A DNA stretch of 64,000 bases from Anthoceros angustus (taxonomy: Eukaryota; Streptophyta; Anthocerotopsida; Anthocerotales; Anthocerotaceae): assembly GCA_010909165.1 (NCBI GenBank), contig MU008162.1, positions 558,001-622,000 on the forward strand, written 5' to 3'. Below are positions 36,306 to 46,983 of this stretch, in pieces. A program made the translations under genes and the position numbers. Each line of letters starts with the position of its first letter. Positions within the stretch are counted from its first letter, which is position 1. The notes under the pieces are model-generated. The model had not been told where the DNA came from, searched no databases, and saw nothing but the letters and a program-made list of their open reading frames with translations.

Positions 36306-38846
36306 TCACAACAGCGTAGTAGAGCCAGGATACTCCACCGCCACCATGACCCAGCAAGAGCAAACATCTTCTGGGTAAACAGTGATCTTCACCCGAACTG
36401 CAAAATTCACCAGGTCCCCTCGCATCTCCAGCAGATGCTGGAACTCGGGATCCCCACAGAGCTGCCCCATCAACTTCCTGGGCGACAGGTGGTTGAAGTG
36501 CAGTGGAATGCCCTTGAAAACATGTCTCTTCGGAATCTGCATGAAACCAAAACACAAGATATGTACCACTTCTCGCAGCCGTGTGCCAGACCCTGCAAGC
36601 GCACTACATTCCAAGCTTACCGCCCTGGTGATGCCCTGCTGAAACTCCTCGTGCTTCAGGGGCCCGCCGAAGATGGCCTCCTGCTCATACGCAACTAGGG
36701 CGGGCATCAGCAGCCTGGAGAGCTTCTTGCTCCAGGACGACGGCATCCGCAGCTTCTGCCTGGCAGGACATCCACACAATCAGCCTCCCGTACGTCACCT
36801 CCCCCGAACCCTAACCCTAAACGCCAAGATGCTTCCTCCATGCCCAACCGAACCTGTACTCGGTGATCATCATCCTCAGAAACCCCTCCAGCTTCTCCTC
36901 CTGCGCGAACGCCTTCAGCGACGGCACCTGGAACGCCACCCCAGGCGTCCTAAGCGGCGCGGCCGCCCTGTCCAGCGGCAGACACTTCCAATGCTGCTCA
37001 TTCTCCAGATCCAGGAAACACTCCTGCAGCGCGTCCGAGAACTGCACGTTGGCGTAGAACCGCTGGTGGTTGAAGACGCAGCTCAAAGACCTGTACGGCA
37101 CCTCCATCTGCGGATCCTTCTCCCCCCAAACCCCCAGAGCATACCGCTGCCCGGTGAGGCTCTCCCAGAAGATCACGTCCCCGGAACCTCCCGGCCTGGT
37201 CATCACCCACACCCGCCGCCCTTCGAGTCCCGCCCGATGCACACGAACGCGTCCAGCCCAAACCCTAGCAGCAGATTGCACAGCAGCACGGCATGGTCCT
37301 CCTGGTCCCGCTCCCGCGCCAGAAACGTGTGCATGTTGCTCCAGCTCTCCACCCCGGCCGCCCCTGCCCCTCCTCGTGCTCCAGCAGGCTCACGAACCTC
37401 GCCGCCTCGGCAGGCGAGCCAAGCATCCTCCCGCGCTCACCGGCTGCAGGTAGCAGCACACCGGCCTCGCCTGCCGCACCTCGCTCAACGCCAGCACCTT
37501 CACCAGCCGCGTAGAGTGCGCCTCCCGCATCTGCAGATACTCCCGCCACCACACCTTGGCTACGGCGATGAAGCCCGCGATGCTCTCGCCCGCTGCGCCT
37601 GCTCCTTCTCCAGCTGCGAAGCCACCCGCGCCGGAGCCAGCGGCTGCAGCCCGTTGCACGCCCGCAGCTCCACGTCCATCTCCACCCTCCCTGCATTGCA
37701 AGCGAGCCATCACGTGAGCCCCGGTCACGTGACTTGCCATCACGTGAGGTCGGGTCACGTGACGCCCGGTCAGGCAGCAAGAATTGTTGTCCTTACCTCC
37801 GACAACAGCCGCAGCGGTGGCAGGGGAGCTCGACCCGGCGCCGAGCATGAGGAGCTCCACAGACAGGCTCTCGAGGCCGCAGCAGAGGACGCGTCTCCAT
37901 TCCACGGACGCGCTTCCCAGAAGCTTCCTGTCGCCGCCGGGCTTGACGCGAACAGCGACCATGTGGATGGGATGCGGGATCTGGAGGAGCTCTTCTTCCG
38001 GCTTGGCGCGGGCGTTGTTGGATCTGGAGAGCTCGAGGACGAAGGTGTCGGCGAAGGCGGGGTTGGCGGCGGCGGGGACGGGCTTGGAGATGAATCTCTG
38101 GCCGCAGAAGCAGACGCTGAGGAGGAACACGTCTCCGGCACCAGCGGGATGGAAGTGGCGGCCGCCGTGGAGGCGGAGGAAGACGTAGCTCTTGTCCGGA
38201 CGGAGGCCGGCCGTGGCGGCCGTGTCGGATCCGGAGCCACGGCAGCTCCCGAGCGTGAGATGCCGAGGCCTTGCTCCCCGCGCTGCTGCTGCTGGTGCTC
38301 CAGCTTCACGCTGGGGTGGAGCTTAGGGTTTCTGATTCCGGCGCAGGAGCTCTTGGGGATGTGCACCGAGAGGATGTCGGCGGGCATGGCGGCGGCGGCC
38401 GAGCCGCGGCCCAGGATGTTGGCGTCGTGCTCGTTCCAGCCGGAGAAGAAGCTCTCCACGTCGAAGCCCGGGCGCTGCTGGAGCCAGCGCTCCGCCCCCG
38501 CCGAATCCTGGCGGTGCGGAGTCGGGTTGCAACTGCGAGCTTGTGCTTCCGCTTGGCAATGCGCCTGCTGCTGCTGCTGCTCGTCTTGCTCGCTCTGGAG
38601 GGCCTCATAGCTGAGCACCAGGCTGTCCACGGTCGTCTGCTCCCGCAGCGACTTGATGAAGTCCTGGATGATGCCCTTCTTGCGCAGCAGCGTGAGGACG
38701 TCATCGCGCCCGGCAGGGCCCGATTCCTTGCTCCCTTCCGAGGCCGAGAGCGCCTCCTGGATGTGCGACCGGATCCCGAACGACTGCAGGTGCCCCTGGA
38801 TCACTTGCCGCAGAGCCGCGATGTTGGGCGGGTTCCCGCTGTTCAT
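36306..38846 (-). CDS. CEP76: CEP76 centrosomal protein homologue, interrupted by apparent frameshifts
   Basis: CEP76 is a centriole/basal-body protein with a C2-like domain and a transglutaminase-like fold. Matching blocks in order: N-terminus with RKKGIIQDFIKSL; FLLSVCFCGQRFISKPVPA; IPHPIHMVAVRVKPGG; VWWREYLQMREAHSTRLVKV; AEAARFVSLLEHE; RERDQEDHAVLLCNLLLGFGLDAFVCIG; VWVMTRPGG; VIFWESLTGQRYALG; CVFNHQRFY; SKKLSRLLMPALVAYEQEAIF; KRHVFKGIPLHFNHLS; VRVKITVYPEDVCSCWVMVAVEY. Supported exon ends: 38846 to 37797, 37690 to 36854, 36759 to 36621, 36536 to 36306. Within the first two, the reading frame changes about five times (near 38300, 37600, 37440, 37340 and 37215), each consistent with one missing base in GC-rich sequence. 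Either the assembly lost bases or the gene is newly decayed. CEP76 is absent from flowering plants as far as I know, so its presence suggests flagellate sperm. Confidence 0.8.
37710..37762. promoter_or_regulatory. Four palindromic TCACGTGA boxes at exact 15-bp spacing
   Basis: Perfect TCACGTGA octamers start at 37710, 37725, 37740 and 37755 inside the intron of CEP76 (37691-37796). The flanks show a 30-bp unit duplicated once. CACGTG is the core G-box/E-box bound by bHLH and bZIP factors. Regulatory use here is inferred only. Confidence 0.6.
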
Positions 38847-40843
38847 CCCCTCGCCCTGGCCCTCAGGCTGCTCCTTCCTCTCTTCATGGGATCACCCGCT
38901 TCGGGCGTGAACGCCATGGCAGTTGCTGACAGTTGAGCGTGCCCGCTTCCGCTGACATTCCACCCACCGTTCCCCCTCTTTTCTAATTGGAAACGGGGAT
39001 TTTTCTCTCCGGGACTCTCAAGTCTGAAAATTTGAACCCTGTCGACAACCTAAACCATTGGGTTACCCGGCGTCAATTGAATTTCCCAACAAGGATTTTA
39101 AGGAAATATTTTTTGTCACATGTTTTTGAAATTCAATTCATTCGAAGAACTCATAGTTGCCTCAAGGGTCGACCTAAATAGAAACACTCGAAAAATGAGA
39201 TAGTTTGTTTTCTCTGCATGCTAGGTAGTATCCTACTGATGGCCCCCAGCCGCTAGCGGCACCCTGACAAGAATAATTGTTAGTTAGTACCTTAAAGGGC
39301 AGTTCGTTATGCTCCATGTGTATAGTACCATAAAATATATGCCGGATGGTGAAAGAGTCACCCATATTCGAACTTGTAAAGTTTGAGGAGAGGGTAGAAG
39401 GACCGAAATTGTGAACATATCAAAAGCAAGGTGCTCACACCTTCCATATTATAATACTGTAGTTGATAATGGTTTTGATTGGCTTTGTAATGCAACTATG
39501 TGATACAAAATGTGAGGCCCAAAAGGATCCATGAGAAGTACACACTACCAGTGCCCGCATAATTTAGCTATAACTAAGACTTCGTGACTTCAGTGCGAGC
39601 AAAATTGCGTAAAACATTCCATTCATCAAGCCCGCTCAGACATGGTCCCTTGGCTACAAAGTGGCACATAAGTGACTCAAATAGAGGTTTCTCAGGTGCT
39701 TGGCACAAAATATTGGATGCATCTAATATGACCATAGGAAAAAAATATTGTACGAAAAATATCTGAATATATCATATTTGATATATTTTAAAAATATGTA
39801 AAAAGAATATATGTACAACTAGGTTCTATAGTACCAAGGAACCAGATATATAAAAATTATATTCTTTAATACACCACCGGCAAGTACTTTCTTGTCTGTT
39901 ATGTCCTCAGGCATACAGCATGGCTATTTCCTCCCCTTCTTCATGGCATTTTTCGGACGGCGCGTTTCTATCGGCCTTCAACGGGTTTTGCAACAGCGAT
40001 CCTGCATGCGCGTTTCTATCGGCCTTCAACAGATTTCGCAAGGGCGATCCTACGTGCATTTCTATCGGCCTTCAACGGGTTTCGCAACAGCGATCCTTCA
40101 CAAGGTGACGACAGCAGGTCATGTATCCTCCTCTTCCTCCGTTGTGTATAGGCCGCTTACGTTATCTGCATATGATATTGTTGGTACCACATGTGACTAT
40201 AGGTAGGGGACTTAGTTGCTCCTTTTTACCTCAACCCTTGGGTTCTTCCCTTGTTGTTCTATGCTGGATGAGCTCTCCCCATCATTTTTTTTCTCCCTCA
40301 ATAAAATTTCTATTTTCTTTTATATCTATATATTGCTTTTTTACCTCTATCCATATTGACTCCCTTTCTATCTCGGTTCCCTACATAATATGTACCATTG
40401 TTTTCCAAAGGAACCAAGAAAGTCGTGTATTACGAATCGAATCATGGGACGCAGCAAGCGTGACCAGAGGGCTGGTACGAAAGTCGTTGTGGATGGCTTG
40501 GTGAACTTGGTTGATGGGAAGTATGGCATGGATGAGGCTCGGGGGCTGGAATATTGCTTGTTTTTTGCGGATGAGGCCAGGGGGACCGCACATCGGTCTA
40601 TCCACAGCTTCCTGTTCCACGCGGCGTTTCCTCATACGTCGATTCGCCCAGCTATTTTCCACATGGTTTTCCCGGAACTCACTAAAACTGAGACGTCTCG
40701 TTGCAGCCACAAACCCACCTGCGCTGCCACTTCTCCCGCACACTGAAGAGGAGCTGGTGCAGCTAGAGGAGGAGGAAGAGCAGGAGCAAGGGCAGGAAGA
40801 ATCGAGGGGAATTGCGGCAGCGCAGCTCGAAGCTCTCGCAGCC
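38847..40843. other. Divergent region between CEP76 and PGK
   Basis: Contains the upstream regions of CEP76 (-) and PGK (+). 38990-39900 is AT-rich with no recognisable gene; 39020-39062 has a minus-strand tRNA-like B box (gggttcaaat). A plus-strand ORF at 40444-40746 has no recognisable similarity and overlaps the PGK leader. A 48-bp minisatellite is listed separately. Confidence 0.5.
39961..40105. repeat. 48-bp minisatellite, three copies
   Basis: Units beginning cgcgtttctatcggccttcaac start at 39961, 40009 and (diverged) 40057. The 16-codon period leaves an open plus frame reading repeated VSIGLQ, which I take as a by-product rather than a gene. Confidence 0.85.
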
Positions 40844-42923
40844 ATGGCCGCCGCCGCCACCACCACTCTCGCGGGGGCCTCCTCCAAGGCCCTGGCTCCC
40901 TCCGCGGCCGGATGCAGCGGCAGCGCCCGGGCGGCTGGCGCCTCCGCCAGACTCGCCGTCCGGGCCGGCGGGGCCAGGCTGCAGAGCTTCAGCGGCCTCG
41001 TGGCTGCGCGCAAGGATGTGCGCAAGTTCAGCAACGTCTTCGGCGTGGAGCACGATCTGATGTCTGCTGTAGCGGCTCAGGTCGGGATTGTTTGTTTGAG
41101 TGTGCGTCTTGCTTTGATTGCATTGTTTGGTGTGGTAGTGTGGCTGGATGGATGGAAGGAGGTTGTGGATGTGCTCAGGAGTGGGATTGGATGCACCAGG
41201 TTTGCAAGTCCGCCGGCAAGGGTCACCGCGCCGTGGTGTGCATGGCCAAGAAGAGCGTGGGAGACCTCAAGGAGGCCGATCTCAAGGGCAAGCGCGTGTT
41301 CGTGAGGGCTGACCTCAACGTGCCCTTGGATGACAGCTTCAACATCACGGACGATACCCGGATTCGCGCTGCCGTGCCTACTATCAAGTACCTCATCGGA
41401 AACGGCGCCAAAGTCATTCTTTCCAGCCACCTCGTATGTGTCGTTTTGCTCTTAGATTGTGGAATTGAGGCTTGCATTCGGTTGCGCTCGGTCCCGGAGT
41501 GATGAACGAGGCGGTTGTGTTGGTGCAGGGCCGTCCCAAGGGAGTGACTGAGAAGTACCGGTTGACCCCCCTTGTTCCTAGGCTTTCGGAGCTCCTTGGC
41601 ATCAAGGTGAGGTGTTGTTGAGGTTTGAGTGCGGGATTTGAGCTGTGCGGGAGATGTTGAGCTGACGTGGAGCTCTGGCCAAGCGCAGGTTGAGAAGGCT
41701 GACGACTCCATCGGCTCAGAAGTTGAGGCTAAGGTTGCGGCATTGCCCAATGGCGGTGTCCTGCTTCTTGAGAACGTCAGGTTCTACAAGGAAGAGGAGA
41801 AGAACGACCCCGAGCATGCGAAGAAGCTGGCTGCCAACGCTGACCTGTATGTCAATGATGCCTTTGGAACCGCTCACAGAGCACATGCTTCGACTGAAGG
41901 AGTTACCGCTTACTTGAAGCCATCCGTTGCTGGTTTCCTCTTGCAAAAGGTGTGTTGAGGAATGCTTTTGGAGGACGTCGTTTTGAGTACTTTGCTCTGC
42001 GTTCTGACTTGGACTGGCTCTGTCCGGGTTGATACAGGAACTTGACTACCTGGACGGTGCAGTGTCTAACCCGAAGAGACCCTTCGCCGCCATCGTGGGA
42101 GGATCTAAGGTGTCATCCAAGATCGGAGTCATCGAGTCTCTTTTGGAGAAGGTCGATATCCTGATCCTTGGTGGTGGAATGATCTTCACCTTCTACAAGG
42201 CGCAAGGCCTGTCGGTTGGGTCCTCTCTTGTTGAGGAGGACAAGCTGGAGCTTGCCACCAGCTTGATTGAGAAGGCCAAGGTGAAGGGTGTGTCACTTTT
42301 GCTGCCCACCGACGTCATTATTGCCGACAAGTTTTCTCCTGAAGCCAACAGCAAGGTATATACCCACTGTGTTGACAAACTGCTTATGCTTGCTTGTTGT
42401 TCCAAATAACTTTCCAGCTGCAGCATCACTCTTCTTTAAACCTGTTTGTCTCTCTCTGCAGACTGTTGCAGCATCAGCCATTCCTGACGGCTGGATGGGT
42501 CTTGACATTGGCCCAGACTCCGTGAAGACTTTCAGTGACGCCTTGGAGACGACCAAGACTGTGATCTGGAATGGCCCCATGGGTGTGTTCGAATTCGACA
42601 AGTTTGCTGTCGGCACGGAGGTGAGCAACAGAGCCCTCTCTCTTCTACAGTGTAATGAACCGCTAAGCTGTTGACTTTTCGTTCTGACTGTTTCATTCAT
42701 TCCCCTGCAGTCCATCGCCAAGAAGTTGGCGGAGCTGAGCGGCAAAGGCGTTACCACTATCATCGGTGGTGGTGACTCAGTGGCAGCTGTAGAGAAGGTT
42801 GGTGTTGCCGAGAAGATGAGCCACATCTCGACCGGAGGAGGGGCCAGTTTGGAGCTCCTGGAAGGAAAGGTCCTGCCCGGTGTGGCTGCCCTGGAGGAGG
42901 CTTTGACACCCGTCACAGCTTAA
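40844..42923 (+). CDS. PGK1: Phosphoglycerate kinase, plastid type (7 exons)
   Basis: Catalyses 3-phosphoglycerate + ATP to 1,3-bisphosphoglycerate in the Calvin cycle (and the reverse in glycolysis). Exons: 40844-41080, 41200-41433, 41529-41606, 41689-41949, 42038-42355, 42462-42620, 42711-42923, giving 499 residues in phase. The alanine/serine-rich first exon is a plausible chloroplast transit peptide. Mature-domain motifs: [103 protein letters not shown] and the nucleotide-binding [11 protein letters not shown]. The ATG was chosen because it begins the transit peptide after a clear AGCC context; the open frame upstream has no similarity. Confidence 0.97.
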
Positions 42924-43290
42924 GTTATCACTTTCCCCAATTATTTCCGGCTGGCGGCTCGGCCAGCCCAATTCTTTTTAAGTGTGCAGCTACAACCTCA
43001 CGCGAACCAGATGGCCCATTTGCTCGCTGCAGGTATCTGTGTATACCGAACAATCTGTTGATGTTGCTGCAGAATTTGGTCCACACATGGTTCCAAAAAC
43101 TCGTGGTCTTAGAAGATAGTGAGAGGTGGTTGTTTGTAGTATGTAGGACTTTTTTGGTACCACTTCAATCTCCTAGTGTAATTCCTTTGTATCTGTGAAA
43201 AGCAAACAGATGACAGAGTAAAATACTCTACAAATATATATATTTGACATTCAAATCAATACCTCTTAATCTCCTATATGCAGACTGTAT
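42924..43290. other. Convergent gap between PGK and PPR gene
   Basis: Both genes end here. A (AT)n tract near 43228-43243 and several polyadenylation-like AT stretches are present. No gene is seen. Confidence 0.5.
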
Positions 43291-46200
43291 CTAAGATTGA
43301 GGCACAATTAACCTCGCTGCCTCAATCTTGGAGGAAAGTTGTTCTAGGCTTAAATATATAGCTTCACTCTCGGGATGCTGTTCATCACCGACGGAAAAGC
43401 TATGCACCATTCCATCCAAATCTGTCCACCAGCTCTGGCCAGGCTGTTTCCAAACCCCGAGTCCTATTCGCCTCGCCTGCATTTCCTGTGCCTCCTCCCA
43501 CATCTGGGCACCGGTGTAGACGTTTGACATCAACACATAAACTGCGGCATCTTTGTTGTCTAGCCTTACAGCTTCATTGAAAGCATGCAGTCCCACTTCC
43601 ACATTGCTCCATTTTTGACACGAACCCAACAGTGACCGCCAAACCGCAGCATCAGGCAGCACAGGCATTGTCTTTGCCAAAGCTAGAGCCTCGTCCAGTT
43701 TGCCTGCACGACCCAGGAGATCCACCATGCATGTGTAGTGCTCTGTCGTGGCAGTGATACCATGAAGTCTGCTCATTGCCTTGAAGTAATTTTGCCCCTC
43801 GATCACTAGACCTGCATGGCTGCATACTGTAAGCACAGAAAGGAATGTGACACTGGTGGGCTGTACGCCGTCCTCTCTCATTCTGTGCAACAAGTCAAAG
43901 ACCACTGCATAGTCTCCTTGGCGGGTGTAGCCTGCCATTAATGCATTCCACGTAATAACATCTCTCTCAGGCAATGCCTCAAACACCTGCTTTGCGTCAA
44001 CCATGGTCCCGGACTTCCCATACATGTTTATCAAACTGACAGCTACAAGCGTGTCAACTTGAATCCCTTGCTTTTGAATCTCTGCATGAAGCTGCCTTCC
44101 CAGATGCAAAGCTGCCACATTTGCACATGCCTGCAGGACGCACACAAATGTCACAGAGTTTGGTGCAACGCTGCCTTCGTCTTGCATAGCCCGGTACAGA
44201 AGAAGGGCTTCCTGCCCCATGCCCTGCTGGGAAAATCCTGAAATCATGGCATTCCATGTTACCACATCTTTCTCCAAAAGCTTGTCGAACATTGTTCTGG
44301 CGTCTTGCAAGCTGCCACACTTGGAATACATGTGCACCAAACTGTTGACTAGTACCACATCAGCTTCAAGTCCTCCCTCTCTGATTTCTGCGTGAAGCTG
44401 CTTCCCCTTCTCCAAACCCAGGGTGCCAACACTTGCACATGCCTGCAGGAGGCACACAAATGTCGCAGAATCTGGTGCAACAAGGCCTTCTTGTTGCATG
44501 TCCCCGTAGAGGCGGAGTGCTTCCAGGCCCATACCCTGCTGGGAATAACCAGCTATCATGGCATTCCAGGTCACGACATTTTTCTTGTCCAGTTCGTCAA
44601 ATACCGCCTGGGCATCCTGTAAGCTGCCACACTTGGCATACATGTTTACCAAACTGTTGGCTACAAATACATCAGTCTGAAGCCCTTGTTCTCTGATCTG
44701 TGTATGAAGCTGCTTCCCATTCTCCAAAGCCGGAATATCCACACTTGCACATGCTTGCAGGAGACACACAAATGTCATCGAATCAGGTACGCTGATGCCC
44801 TCTTCTTGCATACAACTGTACAGATGAAGGGCTTCCTGACCCATGCCCTTCTGCGAATATCCTGCTATCATAGTGGTCCATGTCACCACATCTTTTTCAG
44901 GAAGTAAGTCAAACACGCCCTGAGCATCTTCCAAGCTGCCACACTTTGCATACATGTGGACCAGGCTGCAGCCTACAACCACATCAGCCAGAATCCCCCT
45001 CTCTCTAATGTGTTCATGAAGCTGCTTCCCTGTCTCCAAAGCCAGGGTACCCACGCTTGCACAAGCCTGCAGGACGGACACAAATGTCACAGAATTAGGA
45101 GTAGCCATGGCTTCTTCCTCCATAACACTGTAGAGATGAAGGGCTTCCTGACCCATGCCCTGCTGGGAATATCCTGCTATCATGGCATTCCACGTCACCA
45201 CATTCTTTTCACCAAGCCCATCAAACACTCTCTGAGCGTCCTCCAAGCTGCCACACCGTGCATACATGTTCACCAAACTGTTGGCGACAAACACGTCAGC
45301 CTGAAGTCCTCGTTCTCCAATATGAGCATGAAGCTGCTTCCCATTCTCCAGGGCCAGGACGCCTAAACTCGCGCAAGCCTGCAGGAGGCACACAAATGTC
45401 ACAGAATCAGGTGCAGCGATTCCTTCTTCCTGCATAACACTGTAAAGTTGAAGGGCTTCTTGGCCCATGCCCTGCTGGGAATATCCTCCTATCAGAGCAG
45501 TCCATGTCACAACATCCTTCTGAGGAAGTTCGTTGAACACTCTTTGAGCATCTTCCAAGCTCCCACACTTTGCATACATGTTTACCAAGCTGCGACCTAG
45601 AACCACATCAGCCTGAAGTCCTTGTTCTCCAATCTGCACATGAAGCTGCTTTCCTTTTTCCAAAGCGGGGGCACCCACACTAGCACATGCTTGCAGGAGG
45701 CAAGCAAATGTCACAGAATCAGGCACAGCCATGCCTTCTTCCTCCATAGCACTGTAAAGACAAAGGGCCTCATGGCCCATGCCCTGCTGGGAATACCCTG
45801 CTATGAGAGCGGTCCAGGTCACAACATTCTTTTGACCAAGTCCATTAAACAAGTCCCGTGCATCGTCCAAGCTGCCACACTTTGCATACATGTTTACCAG
45901 GCTAGAACCTACGACCACATCGGTTTGGAGCCCTTGTTTTCCAATCTGTGCGTGAAGCTGCCTCCCCTTCTCCAACGCAGGGCTCCCCACACTTGCACAA
46001 GCCTGCAGGACGCACACAAATGTCACCGCTGTAGGTGCGGCAACACCTTCTTCCTCCATATCACTGTACAAACGAAGAGCTTCCTGGCCCATGCCCCGCT
46101 GGGAATACCCTGCGATCATGGTATTCCATGTCACCACATCTTTCTGACCAAGCCCATCAAACACTCTCTGAGCGTCGTCCAAGCTACCACATTTCGCATA

Positions 46201-46983
46201 CATGTCCACCAAGCAATTCCAAACGAACAGATTAGGCTCAAACTCACTGCCCAGCACATCACCATGCACCTGCTTCCCACTTTCCAAGTCTGCTCCCCTT
46301 GCACAAGCCTGCAGGGCTGCTACAAACACATGGCCATCCGGCTTCACTCCTGACATGCGCATCCGATGATACAGCTGCACAGCCTGCTTGTCCTGCCCAT
46401 GTCTCACATGCGCAGAAATTATGGCAGACCATGTGAACGCATCTGGCTTCACCAATGCCATGAACACATCCATCGCTTCTTGCAGCCTGACATGAGAGGC
46501 GTACATTCGCAGAATATGGTTGCACAGGAACGTGTCTGCCTCGTGCCCGCTTCTCACAATGAGAGCATGCACACGCCGACCCAGAACCAGATTCTTGCTC
46601 CCCGCACATTGTTTCACGACAGCATGCAACAGAGATTGTGAAACAAGACCGTCAGTCTCCACCAGAACTCCCAGAGCCTCTACAGCCTCACCGAGCTGCC
46701 CCTGCTGACAGAGCTCGCTCACGGTGCCAGCAGTCACGCCCCTTTCGTATCCTGCAGGCCTGCCGGGGCCAGAATCCTTGTTTAGCCAGAGGACCTCCTG
46801 GGACTCCCGATGTCGGAATTCGCCCCTCCAGGCTGCTGCCGGTTCGTAGGTTGAAGTGAGGCCGACGGAGCTCTTCCTACAGCACTGCGCACATTGTGTT
46901 TTCTTTGACAAGTCTGGAAAACGTGATGGCTCTGTGCAACGAGCTCGACGAGCGCCAGCTGCTGGGCTGCCTGTGGAAATCAT
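43291..46983 (-). CDS. Intronless PLS-class PPR protein with E/E+ end
   Basis: Predicted organellar RNA-binding protein of 1230 residues, most likely an RNA-editing or processing factor. The true ATG (46983) starts a basic, serine/alanine-rich targeting-like N-terminus. The body is a long PLS array of about ten triplets (about 103 residues each) with recurring VTFVCLLQACASVG, GKQLHAQI, LVNMYAKCGSL-DAQ-VF and KNVVTWNAMIAGYSQQGMG. After the last repeats come E motifs (HYTCMVDLLGRAGKLDEAL, AAVYVLMSNVYTG) and a PG-box segment (KQPGQSWWTDLDGMVHSFSVGDEQHPES). The protein ends soon after, without HxE or CxxC, so it lacks the DYW deaminase and would need one in trans. The absence of introns is normal for this family. 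The repeat units are unusually alike even at DNA level. Confidence 0.93.
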   Translation of the reverse strand: MISTGSPAAGARRARCTEPSRFPDLSKKTQCAQCCRKSSVGLTSTYEPAAAWRGEFRHRESQEVLWLNKDSGPGRPAGYERGVTAGTVSELCQQGQLGEAVEALGVLVETDGLVSQSLLHAVVKQCAGSKNLVLGRRVHALIVRSGHEADTFLCNHILRMYASHVRLQEAMDVFMALVKPDAFTWSAIISAHVRHGQDKQAVQLYHRMRMSGVKPDGHVFVAALQACARGADLESGKQVHGDVLGSEFEPNLFVWNCLVDMYAKCGSLDDAQRVFDGLGQKDVVTWNTMIAGYSQRGMGQEALRLYSDMEEEGVAAPTAVTFVCVLQACASVGSPALEKGRQLHAQIGKQGLQTDVVVGSSLVNMYAKCGSLDDARDLFNGLGQKNVVTWTALIAGYSQQGMGHEALCLYSAMEEEGMAVPDSVTFACLLQACASVGAPALEKGKQLHVQIGEQGLQADVVLGRSLVNMYAKCGSLEDAQRVFNELPQKDVVTWTALIGGYSQQGMGQEALQLYSVMQEEGIAAPDSVTFVCLLQACASLGVLALENGKQLHAHIGERGLQADVFVANSLVNMYARCGSLEDAQRVFDGLGEKNVVTWNAMIAGYSQQGMGQEALHLYSVMEEEAMATPNSVTFVSVLQACASVGTLALETGKQLHEHIRERGILADVVVGCSLVHMYAKCGSLEDAQGVFDLLPEKDVVTWTTMIAGYSQKGMGQEALHLYSCMQEEGISVPDSMTFVCLLQACASVDIPALENGKQLHTQIREQGLQTDVFVANSLVNMYAKCGSLQDAQAVFDELDKKNVVTWNAMIAGYSQQGMGLEALRLYGDMQQEGLVAPDSATFVCLLQACASVGTLGLEKGKQLHAEIREGGLEADVVLVNSLVHMYSKCGSLQDARTMFDKLLEKDVVTWNAMISGFSQQGMGQEALLLYRAMQDEGSVAPNSVTFVCVLQACANVAALHLGRQLHAEIQKQGIQVDTLVAVSLINMYGKSGTMVDAKQVFEALPERDVITWNALMAGYTRQGDYAVVFDLLHRMREDGVQPTSVTFLSVLTVCSHAGLVIEGQNYFKAMSRLHGITATTEHYTCMVDLLGRAGKLDEALALAKTMPVLPDAAVWRSLLGSCQKWSNVEVGLHAFNEAVRLDNKDAAVYVLMSNVYTGAQMWEEAQEMQARRIGLGVWKQPGQSWWTDLDGMVHSFSVGDEQHPESEAIYLSLEQLSSKIEAARLIVPQS

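Noticed and set aside
36673-38610. A 645-codon plus-strand ORF through the CEP76 locus.
   Set aside because: The minus strand carries clear CEP76 blocks in order across the same DNA. The plus frame is GC-rich low-complexity sequence without similarity.
40444-40746. A 100-codon ORF before PGK, considered as a small gene.
   Set aside because: No recognisable similarity; it runs into the PGK leader and an overlapping frame is also open.
45622-46353. A 243-codon plus-strand ORF rich in histidine and cysteine, opposite the PPR gene.
   Set aside because: It repeats with the PLS period and is the antisense of the PPR repeats.
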